Positions 34,763 to 42,808 of a stretch of DNA of 59,326 nt are shown one piece after another. Location of the stretch: assembly GCA_018826895.1 (NCBI GenBank), contig JAHJYA010000087.1:1-59326 (forward strand), written 5' to 3'. A program made the translations under genes and the position numbers. Every line of letters starts with the position of its first letter. Within the stretch, counting starts at the first letter, position 1. This DNA comes from Gammaproteobacteria bacterium. GTDB taxonomy: Bacteria; Pseudomonadota; Gammaproteobacteria; Pseudomonadales; Pseudomonadaceae. The notes under the pieces are model-generated. The model saw nothing but the letters and a program-made list of their open reading frames with translations. It was not told where the DNA came from and ran no database searches.

Positions 34763-35683
34763 TCACCCACGCCCTACCACCGGCGCATGCTCAGCCATCA
34801 ACTCCACCACCCAATCGATAAATACCCGCAGCTTGGCGCTGACATGTCGGTTTGGCGGGAAGGCCAGGTACATCGGCATGGGTGTCATGTGCCAGTCCTC
34901 GAACAGTGGCAGCAACTCGCCGGTAGCCAGGTGCGGTTTGGCCATGTAGTGCGGTAGCCAGAGCATGCCCAGGCCAGCCAGGCCGGCAGCGAGGTAGGCG
35001 TTGCCGTCGTCGACTGTCAGCAGCGGGCGGCCTTGGGCCTCAATACGTTCTTCCCCTCGCTGCATGGCGTAGGGCAGTGCCCTGCCCGTGCGCGACCAGA
35101 GAAAGCCGACGGTACTGTGCGCGCCCTCCTCCAGTTCCCGCGGGTGCGTTGGCATGCCGGCGCGTTGCAGGTAACTCGGCGCGGCGTAGATGGCGAGTTG
35201 TAGATCGGCAACATGTCGCGCTACCAGGGATTGATCGGTGATTTCGCCGCCACGTACGACGCAATCGACGTTCTCACCAATGATGTCGACGATGCGATCG
35301 CTGACGCCCATGGTCAGCTGGATTTCCGGGTAGCGAGCATAGAACGCCGGCAACGCCGGGATCAGCAACATGCGCGCCAGTGGGCTGGGCACATCCACAC
35401 GCAGGCGGCCGCGCGGCGCCATCGAGGCGCTGGAGAGACTGGTCTCGGCGTCGTCCATATCGGCCAGCAGGCGCACCACGCGCTCATAGTAGGCCGCCCC
35501 ATCGGCGGTGACGTTGACCTTGCGTGTGGTGCGGTTGAGCAGGCGCACGCGCAGCCGTGCTTCCAGTTGCTGGACGAGCTGCGTCACGCTGGTCTTGCTC
35601 ATGTGCAGGGTGCCTGCCGCCTTGGTGAAACTGCCGGTTTCCACCACTCGGGCAAAGGCCTGCATTGCATCGAAACGGTCCAT
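34763..35683 (-). CDS. LysR-family regulator
   Basis: A 306-residue LysR protein. The HTH is at the N-terminus (DRFDAMQAFARVVETGSFTKAAGTLHMSKTSVTQL), followed by RVRLLNRTTRKVNVTADG, the usual linker, and an effector domain ending in PNRHVSAKLRVFIDWVVE. It resembles the CrgA/AaeR-like group. It is transcribed divergently from the Rid-family gene at 35823 with a 139-base spacer, so that gene is the probable target. Confidence 0.9.
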   Translation of the reverse strand: MDRFDAMQAFARVVETGSFTKAAGTLHMSKTSVTQLVQQLEARLRVRLLNRTTRKVNVTADGAAYYERVVRLLADMDDAETSLSSASMAPRGRLRVDVPSPLARMLLIPALPAFYARYPEIQLTMGVSDRIVDIIGENVDCVVRGGEITDQSLVARHVADLQLAIYAAPSYLQRAGMPTHPRELEEGAHSTVGFLWSRTGRALPYAMQRGEERIEAQGRPLLTVDDGNAYLAAGLAGLGMLWLPHYMAKPHLATGELLPLFEDWHMTPMPMYLAFPPNRHVSAKLRVFIDWVVELMAEHAPVVGRG

Positions 35684-35822
35684 TTCACGGCTCTCTCATG
35701 GCTGATTGTTTGGATTCTACAAACAGTCATGACCAGTGTTGCTGGTTTATCCAGGCCGGTCGTCTTTTTACAGTGACTCCATCGTAAACAGCGGGCCGCA
35801 GCGGCCCTGATGGAGGCAGATA

Positions 35823-36218
35823 ATGACAAACAAACGTGATGTGGTTTTCCCGGCTGATCGCCATGCGCTGTACGAGCTCCACCGCTACTCGCCAGCGATT
35901 CGCTCGAATGGCTTTCTGTTCGTCTCCGGCCAGGTCGGCAGCCGCAAGGATGGCTCGGCCGAACCTGATCTCAAAGAGCAGGTTCGCCTGGCCTTCGCCA
36001 ACCTCAATGCGATCCTGGCCGAAGCTGGTAGCAGCTTTGATGATGTGGTCGACACAACCATCTTTATGGTCGACCCCGACGCGAAATTCGAGACCATCTG
36101 GGAGGTAGCAGCCGATTACTGGGGTCAAGCACCCTACCCGACTGTAACCGCCATTGGCGTAACCTGGCTGTCTGGTTTCGATTTCGAGATCAAGGTGATC
36201 GCCAAACTGCCGGAATAA
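35823..36218 (+). CDS. Rid-family (YjgF/YER057c/UK114) protein
   Basis: A 131-residue small trimeric-type protein of the Rid superfamily. NGFLFVSGQVGSRKDGS and VDTTIFMVD are recognisable. RidA proper hydrolyses 2-aminoacrylate and imines using a conserved Arg near the C-terminus (PARSCV-type). Here that stretch reads YPTVTAIGVTWLSG with no Arg, so it belongs to a Rid subgroup lacking imine deaminase activity or with a different reaction. A good ribosome site (GGAGG) precedes the ATG. It is controlled perhaps by the divergent LysR. Confidence 0.86.
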   Translation: MTNKRDVVFPADRHALYELHRYSPAIRSNGFLFVSGQVGSRKDGSAEPDLKEQVRLAFANLNAILAEAGSSFDDVVDTTIFMVDPDAKFETIWEVAADYWGQAPYPTVTAIGVTWLSGFDFEIKVIAKLPE

Positions 36219-36351
36219 GCAGCAGAAGGAAACCGTAGCGGCGTCGGTCGTGGCGACATACCAGCGTTATTAGCTGGTCTTGCCTAGGTTGCTCAACGAC
36301 CAACGCCAAGAGCAACGAACTATCAACCTCGAAGAAGCCGCTAGGGTGCAC

Positions 36352-37071
36352 TTAGGCGGAAAAGCCACCATCTATGGTGAATGCTGCCCCTGTCACCATG
36401 GCTGCTTCTGAGCCGGTAAGCCAGGCGACCATGGCCGCGACTTCGTCATCTTTGGCGTGACGCTTGATGGCCATAAAGCCGTGCATGGCGTCTTTAAGCG
36501 GTCCGTCGGCAGGGTTCATGTCAGTATCTGTGGGGCCTGGCTGTACGACATTCACCGTGATGCCCCTATCGCCAAAGTCTCTGGCCAAACCCTTGGCCAT
36601 TCCCTTCAAGGCAGCCTTGCTCGCGCCATAAGCAGCAAGCCCTGCCATTGGTGTTCTGTCGGCGTTCGTCGAACCTATAAAGACAATCCTGCCCCCTTCC
36701 TGCATGTGTCGCGCTGCTGCAACTGCAGCATGGTAGGGAGCATTGATGTTGATTCGGAACAGGTTGTCGATTTCCTCGGGATCCATGGTCAATGGGTCAC
36801 CTGCGCCTAAAACCCCTGCATTGACGACCAGCACATCCAATGGCCCCACTCCCTCGACGGTCGAGATCAGCGCAGTACGATCAGCACTGTCCAAGCAGAG
36901 CGCGTTGCCACCGACTTCAGCTGCAAGCTGCGAAGCCTGTTCCTGCGAGCGAACATAGGTAAAGGTAACCGTTGCACCGTCCTGTGCCAGTCGTCGCACG
37001 ATGGCAGCGCCGATACCACGGCTGCCACCTATTACCAGAGCATTCCTGGTGCGCGGATTTGATGTTTTCAT
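36352..37071 (-). CDS. BdcA-like short-chain dehydrogenase
   Basis: A 239-residue classical SDR. The cofactor site GGSRGIGAAIVRRLA favours NADP(H). It has NAG (VVNAGVLG), the catalytic Ser (FIGSTNA) and Y-x3-K (YGASKAALKGMA). The C-terminal part (NVVQPGPTDTDMNPADGP, MAIKRH, VAWLTGSEAAMVTGA) is very close to E. coli BdcA, reported as a cyclic-di-GMP-binding biofilm-dispersal protein. It is the second gene after an MFS transporter, with a TetR gene divergent to them, echoing the bdcR-bdcA regulator arrangement. Confidence 0.85.
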   Translation of the reverse strand: MKTSNPRTRNALVIGGSRGIGAAIVRRLAQDGATVTFTYVRSQEQASQLAAEVGGNALCLDSADRTALISTVEGVGPLDVLVVNAGVLGAGDPLTMDPEEIDNLFRININAPYHAAVAAARHMQEGGRIVFIGSTNADRTPMAGLAAYGASKAALKGMAKGLARDFGDRGITVNVVQPGPTDTDMNPADGPLKDAMHGFMAIKRHAKDDEVAAMVAWLTGSEAAMVTGAAFTIDGGFSA

Positions 37072-37098
37072 CGTGAATATCCTCTTGGTCGAAATCTA

Positions 37099-38304
37099 TC
37101 AATGGCCCACTACAGGAAACGAGGTAGAGCGCGCTCCGCCTGGAAAGCCGTGGCGGTGAGCGAGAGAAGCGACCGCTAGCGCAAGCAAAAGCAGCATGAG
37201 TACCGCCCAGGGAAGCGAGCCTGCGCCCTGGGTATCGAGCAAAATGCCGCCGGCAATTCCGCCACCAGCGATTGCGCCATTCCAGGTCACGACGTTCATC
37301 GACAGCGCTGCATCGGCACCCACACCTGCTGTGTCTGCCAAAGCGGTCTGAAGCAATGTCGCAGCACCACCGAAGGTCAATCCCCAGACGAAAATGCTGG
37401 CGAATTGTATTGCTGCAGAATGACTGCCCAGGCCCATGAAGACGGAAACCAGCGCGAACACCGCAAGGCTTGCCAGAACGGCGTGGCGCAGACTCTGATC
37501 CACCATTCGGCCGGTAACCCATATGCCTATCAGAGAGGCAGAACCGAAGACCAGCAGTATCAGGTCGACTCTGTCAGCCAGCCCTGCTTGCGCCACAAAC
37601 GGTGCGATGTAGGTGTAGAGGATGTTGTGCGCCAGCATCCAGGCGAAGACGACAGCCAGAATCGGGCGAATGCCCGGCATACAGAACACGTGGCGGATCG
37701 GCAGTCGCTGCCCTTTGGCCTGGCCCGGATAGTCCGGCACCTTCACCAGCACCCAGACGATCAACAGCAGTGTCAGTCCTGACATCAAACCAAAAGCCAG
37801 CCGCCACCCCATCAGGTTGCCCAACCATGTACCCAACGGCACACCCAGTGAGAGTGCGATGGGTGTACCAATCATGGCGACAGCCATCGCCCGTCCTTGC
37901 TGGGCCGGACTGACCATACGCCGGGCATAGCCTGCCAACAGGCTCCAGGCCAGACCCGCCGCTGCGCCTGCGGCAAACCGGGCGAACAGGGTCAGCGTGT
38001 AGTTGGGCGATAGCGCCGTTAGCGAGTTGAAGAAGAGAAAGCCCAGAATCGTCGCCAGCAACACGCGCCGCCGGCGCCACCCCTGGGTTGCCACTGTCAG
38101 GGGTATTGCTGCTATCAGCGAACCTATCGCATAGGCGGTTATCGTCTGCCCCGCCAGGGCTGGCGAAACATCAAGGCCGGTACTGATTTCAGGTAGCAGC
38201 CCCGCAGGCAGCGTCTCCGTCATGATGCAGATGAACCCGGTCATCGCTAGCGCCAGTAGCGCTGCCAACGGCAGCTTTTCAGTCGTTTCAGTCGTTGTTG
38301 TCAC
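37099..38304 (-). CDS. MFS transporter (DHA1 type)
   Basis: A 401-residue, 12-helix transporter. MTGFICIMTETLPAGLLPEISTGLDVS is the AraJ/SotB-type opening, and ALSLGVPLGTWLGNLMGWRLAFG matches the fifth-helix antiporter motif. The start is a GTG at 38304 with an AG-rich ribosome site. No in-frame ATG is near. The 26-bp TetR-type palindrome lies 14 bases upstream, so repression of the MFS-SDR operon by the divergent TetR is likely. A drug or small metabolite is presumably exported. Confidence 0.86.
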   Translation of the reverse strand: MTTTTETTEKLPLAALLALAMTGFICIMTETLPAGLLPEISTGLDVSPALAGQTITAYAIGSLIAAIPLTVATQGWRRRRVLLATILGFLFFNSLTALSPNYTLTLFARFAAGAAAGLAWSLLAGYARRMVSPAQQGRAMAVAMIGTPIALSLGVPLGTWLGNLMGWRLAFGLMSGLTLLLIVWVLVKVPDYPGQAKGQRLPIRHVFCMPGIRPILAVVFAWMLAHNILYTYIAPFVAQAGLADRVDLILLVFGSASLIGIWVTGRMVDQSLRHAVLASLAVFALVSVFMGLGSHSAAIQFASIFVWGLTFGGAATLLQTALADTAGVGADAALSMNVVTWNGAIAGGGIAGGILLDTQGAGSLPWAVLMLLLLALAVASLAHRHGFPGGARSTSFPVVGH

Positions 38305-38317
38305 ATCTGTCTCTCTT

Positions 38318-38343
38318 ACTTATATATCGATCGGTATATAAGT
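38318..38343. promoter_or_regulatory. TetR-type operator palindrome
   Basis: The 26-bp sequence starts ACTTATATATCGATCG and ends GTATATAAGT. It is its own reverse complement except at one symmetric pair. It lies between the divergent MFS and TetR starts and is the obvious binding site for the TetR protein. Confidence 0.8.
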
Positions 38344-38420
38344 AGCGCACAAACCGATTCGTGGTCAATTACTTTTGTATCGAATAGTATGGAAGTCGAT
38401 TTTCAGCGGAGATTATCGCC

Positions 38421-39035
38421 ATGACACAGATGGGACGTCCGCGCTCGTTTGATCGGGCGCAAGCGATTGATGATGCGATGCGGCTGTTCTGGAAGTACGG
38501 CTACGACGCGACGTCGCTCAGCCAACTCAAAGCGCACATCGGCGCAGGCATAACAGCCCCCAGCTTCTATGCTGCCTTCGGCTCCAAGGAGGCGCTGTTC
38601 AAGGAAGTGGTCGAGCGTTACATGGCAACCCATGGCCGGGTGAACGACCCACTTTTCGACCAGGCGCTGACGCCGCGCGAGGCGATCTGCTCAGCGCTGA
38701 AACGCTCGGCGCGGATGCAATGCGACGAGAACAATCCGAAAGGCTGCCTGGTTGCGCTCGGCACTCAGGCATCTTGCGCATCAACCGACGCCAATGTGCT
38801 GAAACCGCTCTCCGATGCGCGCGCTCGCACACGAGCAGGCTTTCTCTCGTGCGTCGAGCGCGGCCTGAGTAGCGGTGAACTGCGAGCAAACACGGACGCT
38901 CAGGCGCTCGCTGCAGCCTTCGAGAGTTTTCTGTTGGGTATCTCGCCGATGGCGCGCGATGGCGTCCCGCTGCTCGTAATCGAGAGGGCTATCGATCATC
39001 TGATGATGCTGTGGGATGCGAACTCAGGTTCGTAG
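38421..39035 (+). CDS. TetR-family regulator
   Basis: A 204-residue TetR protein. The HTH is in the first 60 residues (GRPRSFDRAQAIDDAMRLFWKYGYDATSLSQL ... PSFYAAFGSKEALFKEVV), followed by a ligand domain containing PKGCLVALGTQASCAS. It resembles regulators of the AcnR/BdcR-type group. GGAG lies 9 nt before the ATG. It most likely represses itself and the divergent MFS-SDR pair through the palindrome at 38318-38343. Confidence 0.9.
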   Translation: MTQMGRPRSFDRAQAIDDAMRLFWKYGYDATSLSQLKAHIGAGITAPSFYAAFGSKEALFKEVVERYMATHGRVNDPLFDQALTPREAICSALKRSARMQCDENNPKGCLVALGTQASCASTDANVLKPLSDARARTRAGFLSCVERGLSSGELRANTDAQALAAAFESFLLGISPMARDGVPLLVIERAIDHLMMLWDANSGS

Positions 39036-39043
39036 CTGCCCTG

Positions 39044-39928
39044 CTACTTGTTGCATGACGCAGCAAGCACTCCTGCACTCTGCAAACATTCGATGAACCC
39101 TGCCACAGCAGCCGAATGGGTGAGTTTGGGATACAGGGCGCCGATTTCGCGGTGGATCGGTGTCGGGCCGAGGCTGATGGCGCGGACGCTTGCCGGTAGC
39201 GGCAGGATCGTCTCGGTCAAGGGCACCAGTGCTACGCCAAGGCCACTTTCGACCATCGACAACATCGCCTGGATATCGTCGACCTCTATCCATTCCTGCA
39301 GTGCGACGGCGTTATCGCGCAGAAAACGCTCCACCTGCCTCCCGCCGAACGAAGAGCGGTTGTAGCGAATGAAGGGTTGCTCGCGCAGCACGCCGCGCCA
39401 GTCATCGCCCTGCACATTGCGCGCTGCCAGCAGTACGTAGTTCTCGTATGCCAGCGGCGTCCACTCCAGCTCCCGAGGCGGCTCGAAGGCCGGGCGTATG
39501 AGGATGGCCAGATCGAGCTCGCCGGTCTCGACCTTATCCATCAACTGCAGCGAAACGCCTGGCGACAGGTTCACTCTGCAGTTGGGATAGCGCTGACGGA
39601 AAGGTACCAACGCCCGCGTCAGGATGGTCGCCTGCACCGAAGCGATTGCGCCAATCTCCAGGGGTTTGGCCCACTCATCGTCCTGGATCGGCGCGCCAAG
39701 CGCATCGAACCCGGCGACCAGCGCCTCGGCACGGGCCAGCGTGCGTAGGCCTGCGGGGTTCAGCGTTGCTGAGCGACCAGTGCGGTCGAACAGGGTAAAG
39801 CCGAGCGTTTCCTCCAGCCGGCGTATATGACCGCTGACCGCAGCCTGGGTCAGGCCGACCCGGTCGCCAGCAGCGCTGAAGGTGCCATAGCGGGCGACGG
39901 CGATCAGGGTACGGAGTTCAGTGATCAT
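39044..39928 (-). CDS. LysR-family regulator
   Basis: A 294-residue LysR protein with HTH TELRTLIAVARYGTFSAAGDRVGLTQAAVSGHI and an effector domain to the C-terminus. The ATG at 39928 is used because the 38 codons upstream contain no family sequence. It converges on the TetR gene (8-base gap). It is divergent from the VOC / dehydrogenase-like / amidotransferase operon that starts at 40033, its probable target. Confidence 0.9.
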   Translation of the reverse strand: MITELRTLIAVARYGTFSAAGDRVGLTQAAVSGHIRRLEETLGFTLFDRTGRSATLNPAGLRTLARAEALVAGFDALGAPIQDDEWAKPLEIGAIASVQATILTRALVPFRQRYPNCRVNLSPGVSLQLMDKVETGELDLAILIRPAFEPPRELEWTPLAYENYVLLAARNVQGDDWRGVLREQPFIRYNRSSFGGRQVERFLRDNAVALQEWIEVDDIQAMLSMVESGLGVALVPLTETILPLPASVRAISLGPTPIHREIGALYPKLTHSAAVAGFIECLQSAGVLAASCNK

Positions 39929-40032
39929 GACGATTGATAAGATTCTGTTTTGCTCATTATCAGAACATATAGTTTTTTTATGAGTCTTGTCGCTGGATAG
40001 GATGATTCCACTCACCAACGAGGGAACTCCCA

Positions 40033-40455
40033 ATGACTGCACTATGCCCCTTTCACCTGGCTTTTCCGGTTGACGACCTGGCCGCCGCTCGCGACTTTTA
40101 CGGCAACCTGCTCGGTTGCAGCGAAGGTCGCAGCTCGGCAGAGTGGATCGACTTCAATTTCTATGGTCACCAGATCGTCGCCCACCTCGCCCCCTATGAA
40201 GCCGGCGCCGTACCCGCGAATGCAGTCGATGGCCATGGCGTCCCGGTACGACACTTTGGCGTCGTCCTGTCGATGCAGGATTGGCAGGCGGCAGCCGAGA
40301 AACTTACCGAAGCAGGCCTGAATTTCATCATCAAGCCCTATATTCGCTTCAAGGGCGAACCGGGTGAGCAGGCTACGATGTTTTTCAAAGACCCGAGCGG
40401 CAACGCCGTCGAGATGAAGGCCTTTGCCGACATCAACAACCTGTTTGCCCGATAA
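40033..40455 (+). CDS. VOC-superfamily (glyoxalase/dioxygenase-like) protein
   Basis: A 140-residue vicinal-oxygen-chelate protein. The first module begins [23 protein letters not shown], and the second [20 protein letters not shown], ending [16 protein letters not shown]. Potential metal ligands are His in FHLAF, His in VRHFG and Glu in VEMKAF. The family includes glyoxalase I, fosfomycin resistance enzymes and extradiol-like dioxygenases. The reaction cannot be chosen from the sequence. The ribosome site GAGGGA is good. It is the first gene of a three-gene operon. Confidence 0.86.
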   Translation: MTALCPFHLAFPVDDLAAARDFYGNLLGCSEGRSSAEWIDFNFYGHQIVAHLAPYEAGAVPANAVDGHGVPVRHFGVVLSMQDWQAAAEKLTEAGLNFIIKPYIRFKGEPGEQATMFFKDPSGNAVEMKAFADINNLFAR

Positions 40456-40473
40456 CACCCCAGGATCTAACCC

Positions 40474-41502
40474 ATGCAGACGATCAAGGTTGCAATCGCC
40501 GGTTTTGGCGGCGTCGGACGCACCACGGCCACCCTGTTGCTGCAGCGCCGCGAGCGCTATCGCCAGGTCTACGGCGTGGATGTGCGACTGGTTGCAGTGT
40601 GCGGTTCACGCGCCGGTCTGGCTGACGCCAATGGCCTGGAGCTGAGCCAGCTGGACGAGCTGCAACCCACTCTGTCAGGGCCGGAGTTCATCAGCTCAAG
40701 CGGCGCTGAGGTTCTCATCGAGGCAGGCCCCAGCGATTTCCGGACTGGCGGACCGGGCCTTGCCTACCTTCGTGCGGCGCTGTCGGCGGGACAAGACTGC
40801 ATCGTTATCTCCAAGGGGGCGCTGGTACACAGCGGGCCGCAACTGCGCGAACTCGCGCAGGCCTCGGGGGCGATACTCAAGCTCAGCGGTGCAGCCGCTG
40901 CCGCCTTGCCCACCCTCGATCTGCTCGAGCACAGCCTGGCCGGCTGCCAGGTGCTCGCCGTCGAAGGCATTCTCAACGCCACCACCAACTACCTGCTTGA
41001 TGCCATGCGCACCCAGGGGCTCGACTTCGCGGCGGCGCTACGTGAAGCGCGGGGCGGCGGTTTCGCCGAAGCGGATACGCGCAACGACACCGAAGGCTGG
41101 GATACCGCCTGCAAGCTCCTGCTGCTGGCCAACTTCGGCCTCGGTGCCGATTTGACGATGGATGACCTAGAAGTCGAGGGCATTCACTCGATCACAGCGC
41201 AACGTATTGACGCCTGGAAGTCGCAGGGCCTGGTTCCCAGGCTGATCGGCAGCCTCACCCGCGTGGACGGCACGATCCGCGCCAGTGTCGGCATCAAGAC
41301 CTATCCGCTGTCCGACCCGTTCGCCCAGGTGAATGGCAAGAACAAGGCGATCCGTATCAGCAGCGACGCTATGGGCGAAACGATCGCCATCGGCTGTGGG
41401 GAAGAGCCGCTCGCAACTGCCGCCGCCGCGCTGAAGGACTTTGAACACATTCTCCTGGCCAGGGCCACTCGGCCTGCCTTCATGGTGGAGCATTCAGCAT
41501 GA
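40474..41502 (+). CDS. Homoserine-dehydrogenase-like oxidoreductase without ACT domain
   Basis: A 342-residue protein. The N-terminal Rossmann domain (IKVAIAGFGGVGRTTATLL) is followed by the homoserine dehydrogenase catalytic domain: VEGILNATTNYLLDAM and GFAEADTRNDTEGWDTACKLLLLANF, where the conserved Lys of the family is kept. It lacks the C-terminal ACT regulatory domain of the usual 430-residue Hom, so it is not the threonine-regulated biosynthetic enzyme. It probably acts on a related 2-amino or 2-hydroxy acid. It lies between a VOC protein and a glutamine amidotransferase. Confidence 0.83.
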   Translation: MQTIKVAIAGFGGVGRTTATLLLQRRERYRQVYGVDVRLVAVCGSRAGLADANGLELSQLDELQPTLSGPEFISSSGAEVLIEAGPSDFRTGGPGLAYLRAALSAGQDCIVISKGALVHSGPQLRELAQASGAILKLSGAAAAALPTLDLLEHSLAGCQVLAVEGILNATTNYLLDAMRTQGLDFAAALREARGGGFAEADTRNDTEGWDTACKLLLLANFGLGADLTMDDLEVEGIHSITAQRIDAWKSQGLVPRLIGSLTRVDGTIRASVGIKTYPLSDPFAQVNGKNKAIRISSDAMGETIAIGCGEEPLATAAAALKDFEHILLARATRPAFMVEHSA

Positions 41503-42200
41503 CCCAACGCATCTTGCAGGCCATCCGCCATATCGGCTTTGAAGACCTCGGCAGCTTCGAGGCGCCGTTACGCGCCGCTGGCTACCAGATCGAATACATC
41601 GAAGCTGCGGAACGTGATCTCAGCCAGCTCGCCCCACTGGCGGCCGACCTTCTGGTGGTGCTCGGCGGCCCTATCGGCGTTTATGACCACGAGAGCTACC
41701 CGCTCCTGGCTGACGAACTGGAACTGTTGCGTACACGCCTGGCGGCTGATCGCCCGACGCTGGGAATTTGCCTCGGCGCGCAGTTGATGGCCGCCGCCCT
41801 TGGCGCGCGTGTTTATCCGGGGCCAACCAAGGAAATCGGCTGGTCAACCCTCGACCTGGCAGCCTCTGTCGAGTACCAGCCTCTCGCCGCGCTGCACGAT
41901 GTGCCTGTGCTGCACTGGCATGGCGACACCTTCGACCTGCCACAAGGCTGCGCCCTCCTCGCTTCAACCCCGCTGTGTCGCCATCAGGCCTTCGCCCGTG
42001 GTCAGAATGTGCTGGGCTTGCAGTTCCATCCGGAGGTTCGAGGCGATCGCTTCGAGCACTGGTTACTGGGGCATGCCAGCGAGCTGGCCACCTCCGGAAT
42101 CGACCCGGTTGCCTTGCGCCGCGATGCCAGGCGCTATGCGCAAGGCCTAGAGAAGGCTGGCGCCAAACTGCTGGGTGAATGGCTGACTGGGCTTGTTTGA
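41499..42200 (+). CDS. Class I glutamine amidotransferase-like protein
   Basis: A 233-residue GATase1 of the GuaA-N/YfeJ-like kind. The nucleophile elbow GICLGAQLMAAALG holds the catalytic Cys. LQFHPEV supplies His and Glu, completing the triad. There is no attached synthetase domain, so it may hydrolyse a gamma-glutamyl or amide substrate on its own. The start overlaps the preceding stop by four bases (ATGA). It is the last gene of the LysR-linked operon. Confidence 0.88.
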   Translation: MTQRILQAIRHIGFEDLGSFEAPLRAAGYQIEYIEAAERDLSQLAPLAADLLVVLGGPIGVYDHESYPLLADELELLRTRLAADRPTLGICLGAQLMAAALGARVYPGPTKEIGWSTLDLAASVEYQPLAALHDVPVLHWHGDTFDLPQGCALLASTPLCRHQAFARGQNVLGLQFHPEVRGDRFEHWLLGHASELATSGIDPVALRRDARRYAQGLEKAGAKLLGEWLTGLV

Positions 42201-42206
42201 TTGTGA

Positions 42207-42714
42207 TCGGTCGCCCTGGATGGTTGTGCGGTGCATGCGTCGGCGCAGATGGCTCGGACATCCAGCAGCCAGGTGGATCAGCGCGCGGTTGTCCCAGAAC
42301 AGCATGTCGTGGGGCTGCCACTGGTGGCGGTAGATGAACTCGGGTTTGACGCTGTGGGCGTAGAGCTCGGCAAGGATCTGCCGGCTCTCGTTCTCGGGAA
42401 TATCGAAAATGTGGGTGGTGAAGTTCTCGTTGACGAACAGCCCCGTGTCACCGCTTTCTTCCGGCAGTTCCTTAGCCAGCAGCATGGATCCCAGGCTGGG
42501 CAACTCTTTAATAGGACAGGTCCGAGTGCCAGAACTTGCCGGCGTCACCGAGTCCGATTGGCTGACCGTTCTCGATGATGTTGGAGATGATAAAAATCTC
42601 CGGGTGACCAGCAAGCAGGAACTGTTTGAGCACATGGATCTGTAACGGACCGAAGCGCCGGCTAAAGGCGATCTGCTGCTCGGGCTTATTAGTTATATAC
42701 ATATGACTAATCAA
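42207..42714 (-). pseudogene. Decayed TauD/AtsK-type dioxygenase, copy 1
   Basis: The minus strand carries pieces of an alpha-ketoglutarate-dependent sulfonate/sulfate-ester dioxygenase. First come PEQQIAFSRRFGPLQIHVL and GDAGKFWHSDLSY (iron-site HxD), then a frameshift. ELPSLGSMLLAKELPEESGDT follows in another frame, then an internal deletion. After it come FVNENFTTHIFD and FIYRHQWQPHDMLFWDNR, ending RRRMHRTTIQGD. The N-terminus is cut off near 42682, where an AT-rich palindromic segment begins. Frameshift, missing middle and missing start all mark it as dead. It fills most of the gap 42201-42808. Confidence 0.88.
42689..42710. promoter_or_regulatory. AT-rich imperfect palindrome upstream of the PatB-like gene
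   Basis: TTAGTTATATAC...TGACTAA is about 18 of 22 positions self-complementary. It lies about 100 bases before the lyase ATG and exactly at the break of the TauD fragment. It could be an operator or promoter brought in with the downstream gene. Confidence 0.4.
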
Positions 42715-42808
42715 CGACGCCCCCCCTGTGACCTATCACCGGTGGATACGGCCTGATCTTGCTAGAGTCGTCTCTGCTTTCCATTGTCCTGCCTGATATG
42801 AGCGCCTT

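Noticed and set aside
40474..41502. Calling this gene hom (homoserine dehydrogenase)
   Set aside because: It is about 90 residues short and lacks the ACT domain; its context is not threonine biosynthesis.
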